DNA of 64,000 bases from Dillenia suffruticosa (lineage: Eukaryota > Streptophyta > Magnoliopsida > Dilleniales > Dilleniaceae), in the NCBI GenBank assembly GCA_033439265.1, contig JAVTVX010000012.1:36086261-36150260 (forward strand), read 5' to 3'. Each line of letters begins with the position of its first letter. Position 1 is the stretch's first letter. The position numbers and the translations under genes are program-made. The notes under the pieces are model-generated. The model saw nothing but the letters and a program-made list of their open reading frames with translations. It had not been told where the DNA came from and made no database searches. Shown one piece after another: positions 51,760-63,969 of the stretch.

Positions 51760-53325
51760 TGCTGCAATGGAGAGAGACAGAGAGAGGTCATATGTTTGTA
51801 GTGTAGCACAAAAGAGTTTAAGGCGCTGGGGGCAGTGCGTGTGCGTGTGTACCTATGTGCTTTGAACTATGAAGGTGAGGTGACTGGCAGTCGGTGTATA
51901 TCCCAAGGACCCCTCTTGGTACGTGTGTAACAAGCGCTTGTGTACCAATACCAATGTGACTTGAAGAATATAAGACCATTTTCCTTTTTTTATTTTTCCT
52001 TTTGAGACTAAAAAGGAGGAAAAAAGGGAAAGGACAACGTAGACAAAGTATTAATGATGTCCAATCAACCAATAGACAGGTTTTAATAGAGAACTGATAA
52101 ATAGTTATAAAATTTACTTTTTATCTATTTAATTAAAAATTATAATTTGGCCAAAAAGGAGAAAAATATTGTTATACTTATCAAGTTAGAACTTGTTAAC
52201 AAAAAATATTAATTTTCATATAAAACATAGGTTTTACAAAAAAAATTTAATTTTTTTATAAAAAAATTAAGACTATGAAAAATAACATAATTATAGCTGT
52301 GACAAGTGCTTGAATTCTTCTCCTTTGAATAAAAAATTAACTGGAGAATGGGGATGGTCGGGCCCATAAGTTAAATTATAGAACAAAAAAGGAAAAAAAA
52401 GACAAGCGGTGCTTAAGTGTAAGTGAAGAAACTAGTTTTGATAGAACACTCTTAACTCATTAGTACCACTAATTAGGCAAGAGCACTCGAAATGAAAAAA
52501 GATATAAATAGAGAGAGAGAGAGGGAGAGAGAGAGAGAGAGAGAACAACCGGAGAGATGTGGTTTCCAGCTGCTTTTGGACTAATTGTTTTTTTTTTTTT
52601 GTGTGTGTGTCTGACAGCGAGCTAATTCTTATTTCAGACTCAACTCAACTCCTACCCCTCTTCTTTACATAAATCGGTATTTAAATTTAAATTTTAATTA
52701 ATTTAATTTAAATACTTATCCGACTCATCTTAAAAATAACTCTCTTAATTTAATTATTTTTATTTTTAAATTTCAAATTTAATATTTTAAAAAATCTAAT
52801 ATTCTTATTCTCTGAATGTTTGTCGATACCCTTTTCTTGTGCAAACTAGCCACAACACACCGATCACACTTTGCTGGCAAAATGAGGTACACTTTTTGGG
52901 GCCCCAGATCACACCTGGTAATAGCACATCCAGCTAGCTGCCCAATTTAATTAATAAAACCAATGACTAATGCTACTTTCAATGAGAATAGAATGAAAAT
53001 TTGAAGTCAGATGGCAAGGCAACATAATTGGAATTCATTCAATTCCTCTGTTTGATTGCATGTTCCCAGCAAATGCAATATCATTCATAGTTACGTAGGA
53101 AATGGTTAAAAAAGAGCAATATTATATAAATCAAATGAATTATAGATGGAATGGTTCTAAATTCTACGCAACAACTTACATCAATATATTTTGATTGATT
53201 TTTAATCAAATAGTTATTTGAATTAATTAAAATATATTAATAATTATATGGAGTGCCATGTAAGACTAGGTCCATTTGATCCGATATTTTTACATAAAAC
53301 AGCTTTCAATTGCTAGTGTGCAGCT
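51760..53325. other. RLP51 promoter and intergenic DNA, no gene seen
   Basis: AT-rich, with a (GA)n tract at about 52510-52543. In Arabidopsis a MYB98 gene lies between RLP51 and CESA8 from memory. I saw no R2R3-MYB coding sequence here on either strand. Confidence 0.6.
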
Positions 53326-53329
53326 TCAA

Positions 53330-53695
53330 TCCAAGTATGTCGACCACTTCCTTCGGCTGTTTGACAATCTATAAGAACTGATCCACCAAGCACAGGACAC
53401 TGTAGATTTAGTGGAGAATAGAAGAATAGAATCTTCCCAAAAAGAGGACCTCAAGCCTTGGACATATTTTCTTCTATCGTGTGAAAAACGAACAGAAGTA
53501 TCGATGGTGGACAACAATAAGGGTGGTTCGAGGATATAAAACTGCAGCGCATTTGATGGTCTAAAGCACACCAAACAGTGTACTATCCGCAGTTTGTTGT
53601 GTCATGGTGAAGTTGGTATCGGAGCTGGTTGAGAGTCCTTGGAAGACAGCAAAAATATTCACCATCAACAGGCAGATTGCTTCTGCAATTCAAGT
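53330..53695 (-). pseudogene. Degenerate fragment of a cellulose synthase C-terminal region
   Basis: On the minus strand, in one frame, the sequence reads NIFAVFQGLSTSSDTNFTMT, then TADSTLFGVL, a stop, PRTTLIVVHHRYFCSFFTR, a stop, LEVLFGKILFFYSPLN and VLGGSVLIDCQTAEGSG. These align in order with the last exon of the CESA8 gene in this window (LFAVFQGF...[57 protein letters not shown]). It lies about 340 bp beyond the CESA8 stop codon on the same strand. It is an old partial tandem duplication or the tail of a lost neighbouring CESA gene, and is not functional. Confidence 0.85.
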
Positions 53696-54037
53696 TTATG
53701 AAGAGAACAATTGCAAGAGATCACAGCAAAGGGTACATTGTGTTGTTTGTATGCAGAAATTCTTTGTACATGAAGTCAAACATATTCCAACATTAGCATC
53801 CATGAATTTCACCACAAATTCTCAGCAAGAAACGAACAAAACACAATCGGTATTTCAATCATTTCATTTCAACAGTAGCTTTGTGATTTACGATGCCACT
53901 CACGCCATTCAGCTTCAAGCCAAAAAGATTCAAGCTTCATTTGAATTCTTCACACGAATTTCCAAATTCGTATACATGAAACGAGCTTACATAAACTTGA
54001 ATTGCAAAAACCGGTTATAAACCACGATCTACTTAAT

Positions 54038-57000
54038 TCAACAATCAATGGAAATGCAGCTTTCTACTAGCGAATTATCACTTTTACCCACAAATGGATT
54101 GATCCTTACCCAAACAAGAGAGAAGACAGAAGCTAACAAGACTGACCATAGAACAACTATGGTTGGAGTCCTGTTTTGTCGACCCATTAGACCTTTGAGG
54201 AAGGGGTAAAGATGAAGGATCACCCAGAAGGAAAAAAACACCTTGCCAAAGAGAGGACCCCAAGCTTCATATCCTTTATTCAAAGCATCTGAAAATCCTG
54301 CAACAATTCCAACGAGGTTGACAACAAGAAGAGTTGTTGGAGGGATCAAAACTGTTGTCCACTTGAAGACATAGAGCTCCCCAAACTCTGCATCATCAGC
54401 AGCCTTTGCTGTGACAGTGAAGTTGGTGTCGAGGCCAGCAAACATCTTGAGAAATCCTTGGAAGACGGCAAAGAGATGTGCTGATACCCCACCAATGACC
54501 CAAAATTGTTCATTGCGCCACAAATCTTCAATGCTGACACCACTCCATCGTAGCTCAAGCACACTGGTTGCAATGATGGAAACAAAGAGAAGAAGAAAAT
54601 ATACGCTTGCTATGTTTGAGAGCTGAATCAAAAAGAAAATTCAATTAAAGATATTTTAAGGGTTTCTGAAGTGAACTTCAAAAAACAGAAAATCAATCAG
54701 AAACTTACAGTTGGTATAATGAATTTCCCGGTGAGAAGGCAAATAGCAGGCAATGAGCAGTAGGCGATGAGAGGGAGGGAAGTGAATGGATAAACAATTG
54801 TGTTTACGTATGCTAATCTTTGAAGCCATTTCAGACGGCCTCCTCCAAATCCATACCAGAGAGGACAGTGTCTACTTAGGAAAATCTCAACGGACCCTAA
54901 GGCCCATCGCAGAACTTGATGCAGACGATCAGACAAGTTGATTGGTGCTGACCCCTTAAATGCTGGTCTTTGCGGCATGCAGTAGATTGATCTCCATCCT
55001 CGGCAGTGCATCTTGAAGCCAGTTAGAATATCCTCAGTGACTGACCCATATATCCAACCAATCTGCAAATGAAACGTAAGTTTGATGCACACATAAGAGG
55101 AAATGCAGAGAAACTGGTAACAAGGGATAAATTGAAGGAAGACAGCCCAAACCTCTTTTCCCCACTCAGTCTTCTCTTCATAGCCACAACTAATGACATG
55201 AATTGCTTCCTTTATCAATGTTGATGGGTTAGCAGAATCAGGCACTCCTCCCTTTTCCATCAGAGTTGATTCAATGAATACAGAAGACAACCCAAATGTC
55301 TTCTCAAAACTCATCTGTGAGATTAGTAGGGACCTCTCATACTCATCATAATCTGCAGGCGCAAACAAAATCTTGTCAATGATGCCTAGATTACTGTCTT
55401 TGGTCTCATAATGAAAAGAAGGCTTACTTTCAATTTCATTGAGGTTGAATATGGCAGCATTTAGATCATCCCTCTTTGAATCTTGGTAAACTTCTGAAAC
55501 ATCCTTAGGGGACTTCTTGGAGAGCAAACAGCAGCTTGAGCAACCGCAACAAGAACAGGATGAAGATGACTTTGATATACTGGGCAAAGATGGAGGTCCA
55601 TAGCCATAGAGCGCTTGCCTATTGAAAACACAACCTGTTCCCACATAAACTGGGCCTTGCAGTCCATCGAGACCTTTCATATTAACCTGAAATTAGTATA
55701 TTAGGTTCTTCAGTTGATTCTGGCTTCTCTCGTTCTGCTAAAATGAGTAACATGCAGCTAGTTTCCTGACGTGACAGTGTATGCATCTACAAGCACTATA
55801 TTATGCATCTTCTGATAAGACTGAGCATCCATTTCTAAATTAGCATATTGAAAAAGTAGCTATTTCTTCTACATCTCCTATATATAAATATCTTGTGTTC
55901 TGCACATACATCAAAGAAGACAGTGTTGCGATTGGCATATCGGTCACTGCGATCAATGCCATCAAATCTCTGAGGGAACTGCACATAGCAAACATCACGG
56001 CCAACTTGCGGGTCCATCATGAAACACATAGCCTCACGTACTGCTTTACTATTGTTTACATAGTGATCACAATCAAGATTAAGAATGTAAGGAGCATTTG
56101 TCAGAATAGCAGACACCCTGACCTGTATCGTACCAACCAAAAACCATGAGTAAACCAAAAGGAGTTGCTCACAAACCCAATGATAATGCACGCGGAGTTG
56201 TAGCTTTACCAAAGCATTTTCAGCACCAGCTTTTTTGTGGTGTTGGTAGCCTGGCCTCTTCTCTCTCGAGACATAAACAAGTCGAGGAAGTTCATTGCCC
56301 TCCATGTCATGGGCACCGCTGTGTCCCAGAAACACCTGCAAAGATCAGCAACAGCTTTATTTAGGTGACATGCAAAGATACCCTATGTTTTAGGAACAGA
56401 TATAAACACAAATAGGCAAAGAAATGGAAAATGATTGATAACCTGAATCATGCCAGGGTGGTCACGAGTATTATTCCCTGGCCAAGGTGTTCCATCTTGC
56501 ATTGTCCAGCCTTCCTCTGGTGTTTTCTGAGCTTTTGCTACCAAAGCATTGATCCTGACTTTGTATTCTTCATAATCTCTCTGTCATCAAATATCCACAT
56601 GTCAAGAATTTCACAACAAAGACATGAATTTTTTTTCCCCCGATTTCATAATAGGTAAGATGCTTACTTTCATTGCTCTACGTTCTTTGACAAAAGAAGG
56701 CTGTATTTTGTCCTTTAAGTAGTCAAACTTCTGCGAGAAGTAAAACTCAGGTGCACGAGGCTCAATGGAATATTTCTTGCAGAATGGCACCCACTTCCTT
56801 GCAAAGTCTGCTGTTTCGACTAGGGATTCAAACGTAAGCATTGCAGCACCATCATCAGATACATAACAGGAAACTTTATCAACGGGATAGTCCAGAGCAA
56901 GAATTGATAGCACAGTATTGGCAGTGATCAATGGAGGCTCTTTTAATGGATCGACAGTACTGACAAAAAAATCCACACCAGCAAGCTCTGGGGGTTCACC

Positions 57001-58287
57001 CTCTCTCTCATACCTGCACGGAAGTTGCATTCTTGCATGTTTAGTACGCGAATACAAATAATGTCACAAGTATATCCAGACATAGATTTATACCTTGCAG
57101 AGAGCCTGTCAATGTATGTCTCTCGATCAATGGGAGACCATTTAGGAAACTGATCCAACACCCAAGAAAAAGCAAACCAAATCTCACAAATAACAGAAGT
57201 GAGCCATAGGGGATAAGCACTATCAACGGGATTTGTTATTCTATAGTGGAAGAAAAGCCCTAGAATGATCAACCGTGCAACAATGACAATTCTGTATGGT
57301 GTAAGCTTGTTCCTTGGAATTGGAACTACTTTGGACAGTGGCTCCGCAGCATCTAAATTCCTGCAGCAGCAATTAGCAAAGTAAAAAAAAATAAAATGTG
57401 TAAAAACAGAACTAAAATCTTTTACACATCATAATTTGACTTACTGCTTTTCTTCCATTTGTTGCTCAGGTGGAATATGAGCTGCTTCTTTTTCGGTCTT
57501 GTTTGCAGCTTTTTTCTTCTTGTTCTTTTTGTCCTTCCAGCTCTCCACTCTGCTCTTCCATATCGGATTCCCAGATTCACCATTGTATTCTTAAGGAAAA
57601 AAACTGAGTAAGATTTTCAGATATTCAACAAAAGTCAAACGAATAAACAGATCATATGAACTAAGTAGATATTTGAAAATTTAGCTCACCACTATCCACT
57701 GTGGACACACTGACATTTCTAGCATGAAGCCCAAGATCCTGCAGCAATCAAGAAAAATGATTGAAAACTCTTTGCTTCTAAACATAATCAATGAACGTGA
57801 CATGAATAAGTCTGCCGTCTGCTAAAATCCCATGTACCTTAGAATTACTAAGGTGAGATGCCATTGTGGTTCGAGTGCCAGTGCTCTCCGCTTCAAGTTC
57901 CTCCATTGTTCCATTTTCTATATAATTCATAGCCATAAAAATTTATACCATCCACAATACTAGCATAAAGGAAGCTAAGAAAGAGTGAGGACTCTTCGAT
58001 GCACTAATGCACTAATGCACGAAAATTTCTTGAGATGTACAAACACACATTTAAGGACCAATTTATGAATTTAAAAGAGTATGGAAAGCGAAATGAGTGA
58101 GAAAGATACCATCAAATGGAGCTCCGCACCTCATGCAAGCTTTCTTGCCTTCAGTGATCTGATCATTGAGACAAGATTTACAAACAGGGAAGTTACAATC
58201 ATGACAAGCCACAAAAACCTCTCCTTTTGAATCAAACCCGACTTGTTCTCCACAGATATGGCACACGGGAACCCCTGATTCCATCAT
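54038..58287 (-). CDS. CESA8: Cellulose synthase A8 catalytic subunit, secondary wall (IRX1)
   Basis: Thirteen exons, all in phase: 58287-58110, 57917-57838, 57738-57690, 57589-57445, 57360-57094, 57013-56668, 56580-56443, 56335-56210, 56122-55910, 55686-55428, 55352-55153, 55062-54709 and 54622-54038. Protein is 979 aa. The N-terminal RING-type zinc finger begins [10 protein letters not shown] and holds the expected Cys pairs. Catalytic residues are Asp293-294 (SDDGAAM), DCD at 460-462, TED at 676-678 and QVLRW at 716-720. Two TM helices precede the catalytic domain and about six follow. It makes beta-1,4-glucan at the plasma membrane with CESA4 and CESA7 in secondary walls. It ends in ISIDC. 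The CESA8 assignment rests on near-continuous similarity to recalled AtCESA8 and on synteny. Intron 10 (55353-55427) is 75 nt with no in-frame stop. No lesion was seen. Confidence 0.97.
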
Positions 58288-58291
58288 CTTT

Positions 58292-58293
<2 letters not shown>

Positions 58294-58329
<36 letters not shown>

Positions 58330-58335
58330 ATATAC
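58294..58335 (-). promoter_or_regulatory. CT/GA tract and TATA-like element before CESA8
   Basis: Reading on the minus strand, TATATATA (58334-58327) is followed directly by about 16 AG units (58325-58294) and then the ATG at 58287. If the TATA is used, the 5' UTR would be almost entirely GA repeat and very short. A start further upstream, with this as UTR, is equally possible. Confidence 0.5.
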
Positions 58336-59570
58336 AACCCTGACAAGGGTAGGAGACTGTCTGTGGAAAGGAGATAGAACGTCTTTGTAGTGAAGAGAGA
58401 AGGGAAGTGAAGGATGACGGTTGGTGAGCTATGGAAGTTGGAGGGTATGTGTCAGCAGAGAGAGAGAGAGACATGAGGAGCAACGTCTATGTTTCTGACG
58501 AAGAATTGAAAGTTTTTGCGGATGTCCAAAGGGAAGACAGTGGTTGAGCTGGGCACATCTTTTAACTAACGCACCTATAGCATCACCATCTAACACATTA
58601 AAGCCGTAAGAGTAAATATAACACCACACTCAAATGTTCTTTTTATTTTTATTTTTATTATCATTATTTTACTTGGTGAAAGGATAGCCGGGGAGGGAAC
58701 TATAGTTGCCATTTCTCTCGCCTTCTCATGGGTATGATCTTCCGGTAAACTCAAAACTTGATTAAGAGATTTAATATTTTATCTTATTAAATCATTTCCA
58801 TTAATATAAAATATTTAATTTGAACTACATCTACCGCCACTTGAACGAAACAGCGAAAATGTCCCATTTGATTTATTACCATTGCCATTTGAGCGAATCA
58901 GCTACACACTGACATTCGCTCTTTCTTACATGGCATCCAACCTATGATTTTTTTTTCCCAATCTTCTATATTTGTAAATATTCTATTCTAAAATTAACCA
59001 AGTTCAGGGATCATTCAAGTAAAGCATTTTTATTTTTCTCTACTTCCAATCAAAGCTATGCACATGTTAGATTTCACCTGGAGCTTTTGGCATATACACG
59101 CAAGTCCAAACATCACATTCACAATCATACTCCTAGAAACTGAAGAGGATCATACTACAGTTACAAGAGTTATTCCCAATCCTGAATTTTTAAGCAAGCG
59201 AACTGTTCAAGAGCTCTATTAAAAGAAAGATATGATTTACAGAAAAATTAAAATTCAAAACACATTCTCCATTAGGGTGGCCAAATGACTACTCAAGGTC
59301 ATATACATCCTTATAATATTGGATAGCTATAAGACAACAGTATAAAAGATGCCTACATTTCTGCAGCTGGTCACCATGAAAATGCGTGCCCTCTAAGTTA
59401 TCAGACCTCAAAGATCTTGTTGCACATGCCTTCTGATTTGAGTCTGTAGAAGATCAAGAGAGACTCCCAGGAGGTCATTTTACTTGGTAGACAGGTCGTC
59501 GTGTCTTTAAATGTTCGGTGCACATTTTTCAAAGATAAAAGAAACAGATTCAGGCTGTTGAGGGATGAAG
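58336..59570. other. CESA8 upstream region and WD40 pseudogene 3' flank
   Basis: The first several hundred bases are the probable CESA8 promoter, with a GA tract at 58459-58472. The rest is AT-rich DNA downstream of the WD40 pseudogene. No gene was recognised. Confidence 0.5.
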
Positions 59571-60282
59571 TTAGCACTGCATGTGCACCTTGACTGCAGA
59601 TCCGGCCCATGAGATGGTACAAACTTTTACTATTTTTGAGGTGTCACAAACTCTAAGGTTTTCCAAATCAGATGGAGTGGTACAGAGCCAATTGACCTGC
59701 CCAGAAAAGAATGTTTCGAAAGAGACGAGGCAAAGAATTAGCGATACTGAAGGAAAGTTATTTTTTGACTGGCCTTTTTGCTCAAACTAATAGTTAGTCG
59801 CAGAAGATCATTGCTGCTTCCAGTTTCTTCAACATCCCATACCTTCACTAATTTATCGTTGCCGCCAGAAATAACGAGTTTTCCTCTCTTTCCAAACAAT
59901 GAGAATGGCCTAAATGAATTGAAGCGACAGAGATCTGTGAATATGATTACCTGAGACCTCAGGAAAGAATAGAAAAGTAAAAGGTAAGGTACTTACACAC
60001 AAGATACAGCAGCAGTATGTCCTCCCATTGTGCAGTCCAAATACAACCTCTTTTCCAATTCTTCCTGGGTTTTAGTATCTGAAGTTGGAGGAGTATCTTT
60101 TGATCTTGATCGAGATCCCTTTTGGGATTTCAGTGAACTTTTGGCTCCGAAAGTTCTGATTCAATATCTATAACGTTGACAATGCCATCACCTCTAGCAA
60201 CAGCTCATATCTTACCTGTCTTGTCCAGCATATCAGCTTCTGGAACTGCTATGGAATGAACAAAGGCAGGGTTGAAGCACTG

Positions 60283-60772
60283 TCCCGGACTAGGGGTGTT
60301 AATGACACCGGGTAGTGTCACGGGTACCCGTGACACTACCCGGTCAAAGCTCGAGCCCGGGCTCGGTCAAACCGAGCTCGAGCCGAGCTCGGGCTCAGGT
60401 AGCTGGGTATCGAGCTCGAGCTCGAGCCCAGCTGTGTCGAGCTCGAAGGCTCGACGAGTTACCCGAAATATTTTAATTTTTTAAAAAATAAATTTTATAA
60501 ATAATTATATATATATTTTTTAAAAAAATTATATATAAAATTATATTTTTAAGTATATTTTTTAAATATATTATTTATACCACCCAATGACACTACCCGA
60601 CGACACTACCCGATGACATCTGATGACACTTCGAGCTCGAGCTCGAGCTCAAAAAATACAAACTCGGCATGCTCGAGCTCGAGCTCGAGCTCACCTAAAG
60701 TACATCGAGCTCGAGCTCGGGTATTATGATACCCGAGCTCGACCCGGGTGTCATAACACCCCTATCCCGGAC
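60283..60772. repeat. 8-bp target-site duplication of the hAT element
   Basis: TCCCGGAC occurs at 60283-60290 and at 60765-60772 immediately outside both element ends. Removing the element and one copy restores a continuous WD40 reading frame across the junction, which supports its identity as a target-site duplication. Confidence 0.93.
60291..60764. mobile_element. Non-autonomous hAT-type element, 474 bp, inserted in a WD40 exon
   Basis: The ends are imperfect terminal inverted repeats: left TAGGGGTGTTAATGACACC, right end reversed TAGGGGTGTTATGACACCC. The insertion is flanked by a perfect 8-bp direct repeat, TCCCGGAC, at 60283-60290 and 60765-60772. TA-first ends and 8-bp duplications are hallmarks of the hAT superfamily. 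The interior has many CGAGCTCGAG subterminal repeats and an AT-rich core (about 60470-60580), and no transposase. It splits a coding exon of the WD40 gene between codons for SSPG and QCFN. The intact duplication suggests a fairly recent insertion. Confidence 0.93.
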
Positions 60773-61660
60773 TACTACTTCTCTTCACATCAGGCATACC
60801 TGCAGCAAATAAGGCAAGGGTCAAGTTAATCTCATTCATTTAGAGAACAAGACTATCCCTTTTATTTCCAAAAGCTTCCTTAAGCTGCCACATATAACCA
60901 TTCAAGAGTTACCAATTTCAACCAACAGTGGAAAGAAATTAAAGGTGACACAATCTTTCTACAAAATCCCACAATTTTAATTTGAACACGCTCTGATGAA
61001 GAATATGGTGATTTAAACACTGCTCATTTAAGAGCTAAATAGTGTACATTGTGTGCCAAACTATCTACCAAGCACAATGTACAACAAAGCAGGCATGGAT
61101 AGTTTAACTAAGCAAGATGCATACCAAAATCCACAATTTTTTCTGGACACCCTGTTGATGAGTCCCACAGCACAAGCTTTGAATCAAGGCCACCAGTGAT
61201 AACTGCCAAAGGGTGCATAATACACCTATAAGGCACAAGAATGCAGAGATATGAGCATGGTCCAGATATTAAGAGGAAAATGCATAAAATATATTAGCTT
61301 TTATTCTGCAGTAGATGTTCAACTTCACATATTCCCCTACTCCCCAACCTATTCCCCAGCACAGGTCCAATGGAAACATAAGAAAATGAAAAAGCTAGTT
61401 CTGTTCCTACTGATCATACAAAAGCACCAGCTGCATCCTGTAAACAAGTCAAATAAAAGTTAAACACCATTAATTGTGGAGAACCGTCTTGACTTAGTCT
61501 GAGATTAGATTTTCATTCTTATTTGTAAGTCATCAAAATCAACTATGGAGCCAAACAATGAAAGACTCCTTCAACTTATAAGGATGGTGATATAAATTTA
61601 AAACACAATTTCAAAGAAGTTTTATAGCATAACTTGAGATTTGGCAGAAAAAATCACTGC

Positions 61661-61661
<1 letters not shown>

Positions 61662-61694
<33 letters not shown>
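61662..61694. repeat. GA microsatellite in a WD40 pseudogene intron
   Basis: About 16 GA units just downstream (plus strand) of AATCACTGCCAC. It is non-coding. Confidence 0.9.
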
Positions 61695-61697
<3 letters not shown>

Positions 61698-63968
61698 AAA
61701 GCAGTACCATCCCAAGGTCTCCAAGGGATAAACTGTACACTGCTACAAATCTGGAATATGATGTCAAAGTGACAAGAATGTATATGGAAATACTAAGAGC
61801 ACAAAAATTGAAGATTATAGCTAAGAAGAAGGACACACTTGAATGACCATCTCTTAAACTTTTATACAACCATTGTTGGCGAATGTCAATGATCTGCCAG
61901 AAGTACCATTGTCAATAGTTGCAGTACTGCAGCAATAATGCCACATTTCCTTGAATTCTAGTATGGCTAAACCAAGAAAAAAGAGTGAAAATCAAAGACA
62001 TAACTAAGAAGCACGGCCAACAAGAATGTTACAGCATTATGCAAATAACTAAACAAATCCCAATATTAAATACTAACCTACAGAATAAGTTAATCACAGC
62101 CATTTATACTGTTCTGTGATGAGAACCCATAATTTGATGTTTCAAAAGTCAAGATTCTGAAGCCATGCCAATTATGAAAGTGACATTCACTTGTGAGCAG
62201 TTGTAAGAATATGATTACATTTTGAGTTTCATTTGTAACAACTCAAATACCCCATATTTGTTTAAATATGTATTTTGAACAACCAGATAATAAACTTGAA
62301 AAACTTTATTCCTCCCCCCCCCAACCTTCCCGCCTAAGAAAGGTTCCCAGAGTAAGTAGACATCAGCACTCTTAATCACTCGCTCAATGGTTTCCCCCCT
62401 CCCCCACTGCAGACAACTGCGTGTGCCCCCATCATTCCTTTATTCTAGTCGATAACCTGCTAAAAGAAATTTGGATTCACGTTGAGTTTATACTAAACCA
62501 TGTCAAGCTATGTAGGCCCATCTGATCCAAAACTGTGGTTTAAAACATACTTGTACCCACTAAGCTCGTCCTTTCTTGGTTTTTTGCAGTCATGTCAAAA
62601 TATTGTTGCTATAGCTATAATACTAGCTAATCTAACCAAATATAATCCATTGTGGAATTGCTGTGACAGGGAGTGTTGAAAATGGGCAACCTTGCCACAC
62701 AAAGGTGCTTTTTATGGTATTGGTATGAATGCCATGAACAAAGATTACAACACAAAATCAGTTAAAAAGCAAATGGCTTATCCAGATTTAACTGCAAATC
62801 CTCCCATTTTTTCTGTCTATCTATTACCTCTTTTTCATATGCAAATGCATCAATTTCGGAAAAATTAGCAACATAACACTTAAGAGAGCTTGAACCCAAA
62901 TTTCTTAAAGGCGAAACAAGAACATACCTTTACATCACCACCATCATCTGCAGTAGCAAGAAAAGATGATCTCGAGTTGCATGAGACCTGCATTAGATGA
63001 ATTGATCACTGAATTTCTAAAATGAGTTTCCCTTACAAAAGTCATTTGCAAAAAGTGTTTATGTTCCTACAGAACTAGAGTGACAATATCATAATCAATT
63101 CAGCTAGATTTTTAAGGCCAATGGGAACTCCATGAAAAATTTTACCTGATTTATCTCCTCCTTATTGTAGTTGAAAGTATCCAAAGTTTTCCATGACTTC
63201 TCCTCCAACTTCCGGAAAGAATTAATAAATTCCAAACAATTCCATCAGAGAAAAATCACTCTGAAGTAATATAACAAAATGTAAACACCATACAATAAAC
63301 AAAAAATAAAATAAAAAGAAAAAAAACAAATAATCAAAATCGTACAATGATAGTACATGTCAATATGTATTGAACAATTTTTAATCAAATCATTATCACG
63401 TCGAGCAATTCATAAACATTTAATTAAGAATTGGTCAATATTGACATGAATTGCCACTCATAATTTGGTCCATTTCGTCTATCATTCATGTGATCCTTCA
63501 GCATTGCTCCTATACACACACCACACACACCAAATGCACATCAAAGCACTTGATTTCTGTCCCAATGGATACATGAACAATATCTTCATTATCTGGATAA
63601 TTTTTTTAAAAAATAAATCAGTTTAAAAATTAAAATATAATCTAAAAATCCAATTTTTACATACGAAATGAGAGAAGAAAGAATTTACCAGGCCTAAAAC
63701 ACAAGGAAGAAACTGGGTTTTGACTAACATCAAGTGTAAATAACACATCTTTGCAGCTCAAGTCAAACCAGCAGACTCTACCGTCCTATTTACCACCATC
63801 GGAAAAATTGTCAACTGATAGAAAGAGCGAAAGAGAGAGAAAGTTTGGAGGGGTATTTTTGGGATTTACCTAGCCGTAAGTGGCAATAAGGCCATGGCGG
63901 TGACGGGAAGCGGGGCAGCAAGTCGCGGTGGCCCCGTGACCTCTCAATTTTCGAGCTGTTTCACTCAT

Positions 63969-63969
<1 letters not shown>

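Larger units (their letters stand above)
59571..63968 (-). pseudogene. WD40 repeat protein pseudogene (At5g45760-like), disrupted by a hAT element
   Basis: Recognisable minus-strand exons: 63968-63870 (SETARKLRGHGATATCCPAS), 63785-63689 (DGRVCWFDLSCKDVLFTLDV), 63208-63146 (EEKSWKTLDTFNYNKEEINQ), 62987-62928, about 61893-61839 (IIDIRQQWLYKSLRDGHS), about 61740-61707, about 61225-61125 (VITGGLDSKLVLWDSSTGC), 60799 onward (PDVKRSSPGQCFNPAFVHSI) and the last WD repeats to a TAA at 59571. Lesions: TAG at 63872-63870 just before a donor, a 474-bp hAT element inside the exon at 60799, TGA at 60207-60205 within GKI-x-AVARGDG where Cys is expected, and a frameshift near 60141-60155. An exon expected between 63689 and 63208 was not found. 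WD40 propellers are protein scaffolds; this copy should not make one. The exon list is a reconstruction. Confidence 0.85.

Noticed and set aside
53604-54020. Plus-strand open frame of 138 residues
   Set aside because: Its first part is the antisense of the CESA relic and the rest has no signature. It is a shadow frame.
55153-55686. One continuous CESA8 exon as suggested by the open frame at 55680-54697
   Set aside because: The open frame runs through two introns. GT-AG borders at 55427/55353 and 55152/55063 restore the family sequence exactly.
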